DNA of 5,619 bases. Origin: Oscillospiraceae bacterium. GTDB lineage: Bacteria; Bacillota_A; Clostridia; Oscillospirales; CAG-272. The notes below the pieces were generated by a model that had not been told where the DNA came from, did no database searches, and saw nothing but the letters and a program-made list of their open reading frames with translations. Where the stretch lies: contig SVRU01000104.1 in assembly GCA_015064665.1 (NCBI GenBank), forward strand, positions 1 through 5,619, read 5' to 3'. Shown here in pieces: positions 5,612 to 5,619 of this stretch; position 1 is the stretch's first letter; each line of letters starts with the position of its first letter. The position numbers and the translations under genes are program-made.

Positions 5612-5619
5612 GGGGGGGG
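5612..5619 (+). other. G8 homopolymer at the right window edge
   Basis: The window ends in eight consecutive G residues after an A+T-rich stretch. Terminal poly-G is a familiar two-colour sequencing artefact, and it may also be a place where an assembly stopped. Treat these bases as doubtful. Confidence 0.5.

Larger units (their letters stand above)
5191..5619. other. Gene-free region upstream of dpaA
   Basis: This stretch holds the dpaA leader, a GC-rich hairpin (5303-5333), an A+T-rich segment, one repeat unit (5426-5473) and a G8 run at the edge. An open - strand frame at 5571-5383 (62 codons) runs straight through the repeat unit, lacks family features and is probably not a gene. On the - strand an open frame without a start codon at 5379-5239 has gene-like composition and may be a remnant. 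On the + strand TTGACT (5598-5603) could be the -35 box of a gene beyond the window, but the matching -10 would lie outside. Confidence 0.6.

Overview
The base composition (roughly half G+C in genes, A+T-rich between them), a dipicolinate synthase gene pair and a characteristic CCTTCCCC/GGGGAAGG ... GGATGAGGT intergenic repeat together suggest an endospore-forming member of the Clostridia, most likely an Oscillospirales/Ruminococcaceae-type gut bacterium. The taxonomic inference rests on family knowledge and memory of such repeats, not on a search. Both window ends look like assembly-contig ends: a perfect 16-bp foldback at the left and a G8 run at the right.

Layout. The left part is on the + strand: the 3' portion of an HtrA-type (S1C) serine protease with a C-terminal PDZ domain (to 788), then after 36 nt a complete 872-residue cytoplasmic (alpha/alpha)6-barrel glycoside hydrolase of the GH63/MGH1-like type (825-3443). 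The + transcript can end at a strong hairpin at 3491-3522, whose flanking A-tracts would also make it a terminator for the opposite strand. Positions 3537-3833 are a compound, palindrome-rich intergenic repeat with direct and inverted copies; its last unit has a T6 tail and looks like a terminator.

The right part is on the - strand: dpaA (5190-4432) and dpaB (4435-3875), overlapping by ATGA and therefore translationally coupled. They encode the two subunits of dipicolinate synthase, which makes the spore-core chelator dipicolinic acid in the mother cell. DpaB is orthodox. DpaA is short at the N terminus and differs from the usual family motifs at several places. The + genes and the dpa operon are convergent, with the repeat block and terminators between them.

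The last 429 bases have no convincing gene. They hold the dpaA leader with a TATAAT-like box, a perfect GC-rich hairpin in a coding-like patch, an A+T-rich stretch, and a diverged inverted copy of the same repeat family seen at 3537-3833. I see no CRISPR array, tRNA, rRNA, transposase or phage gene. The protease and the glycosidase may share a transcript but have no evident functional link, and I find no convincing new multi-gene system. The most useful leads are the divergent DpaA, the uncharacterised glycosidase and the repeat family.
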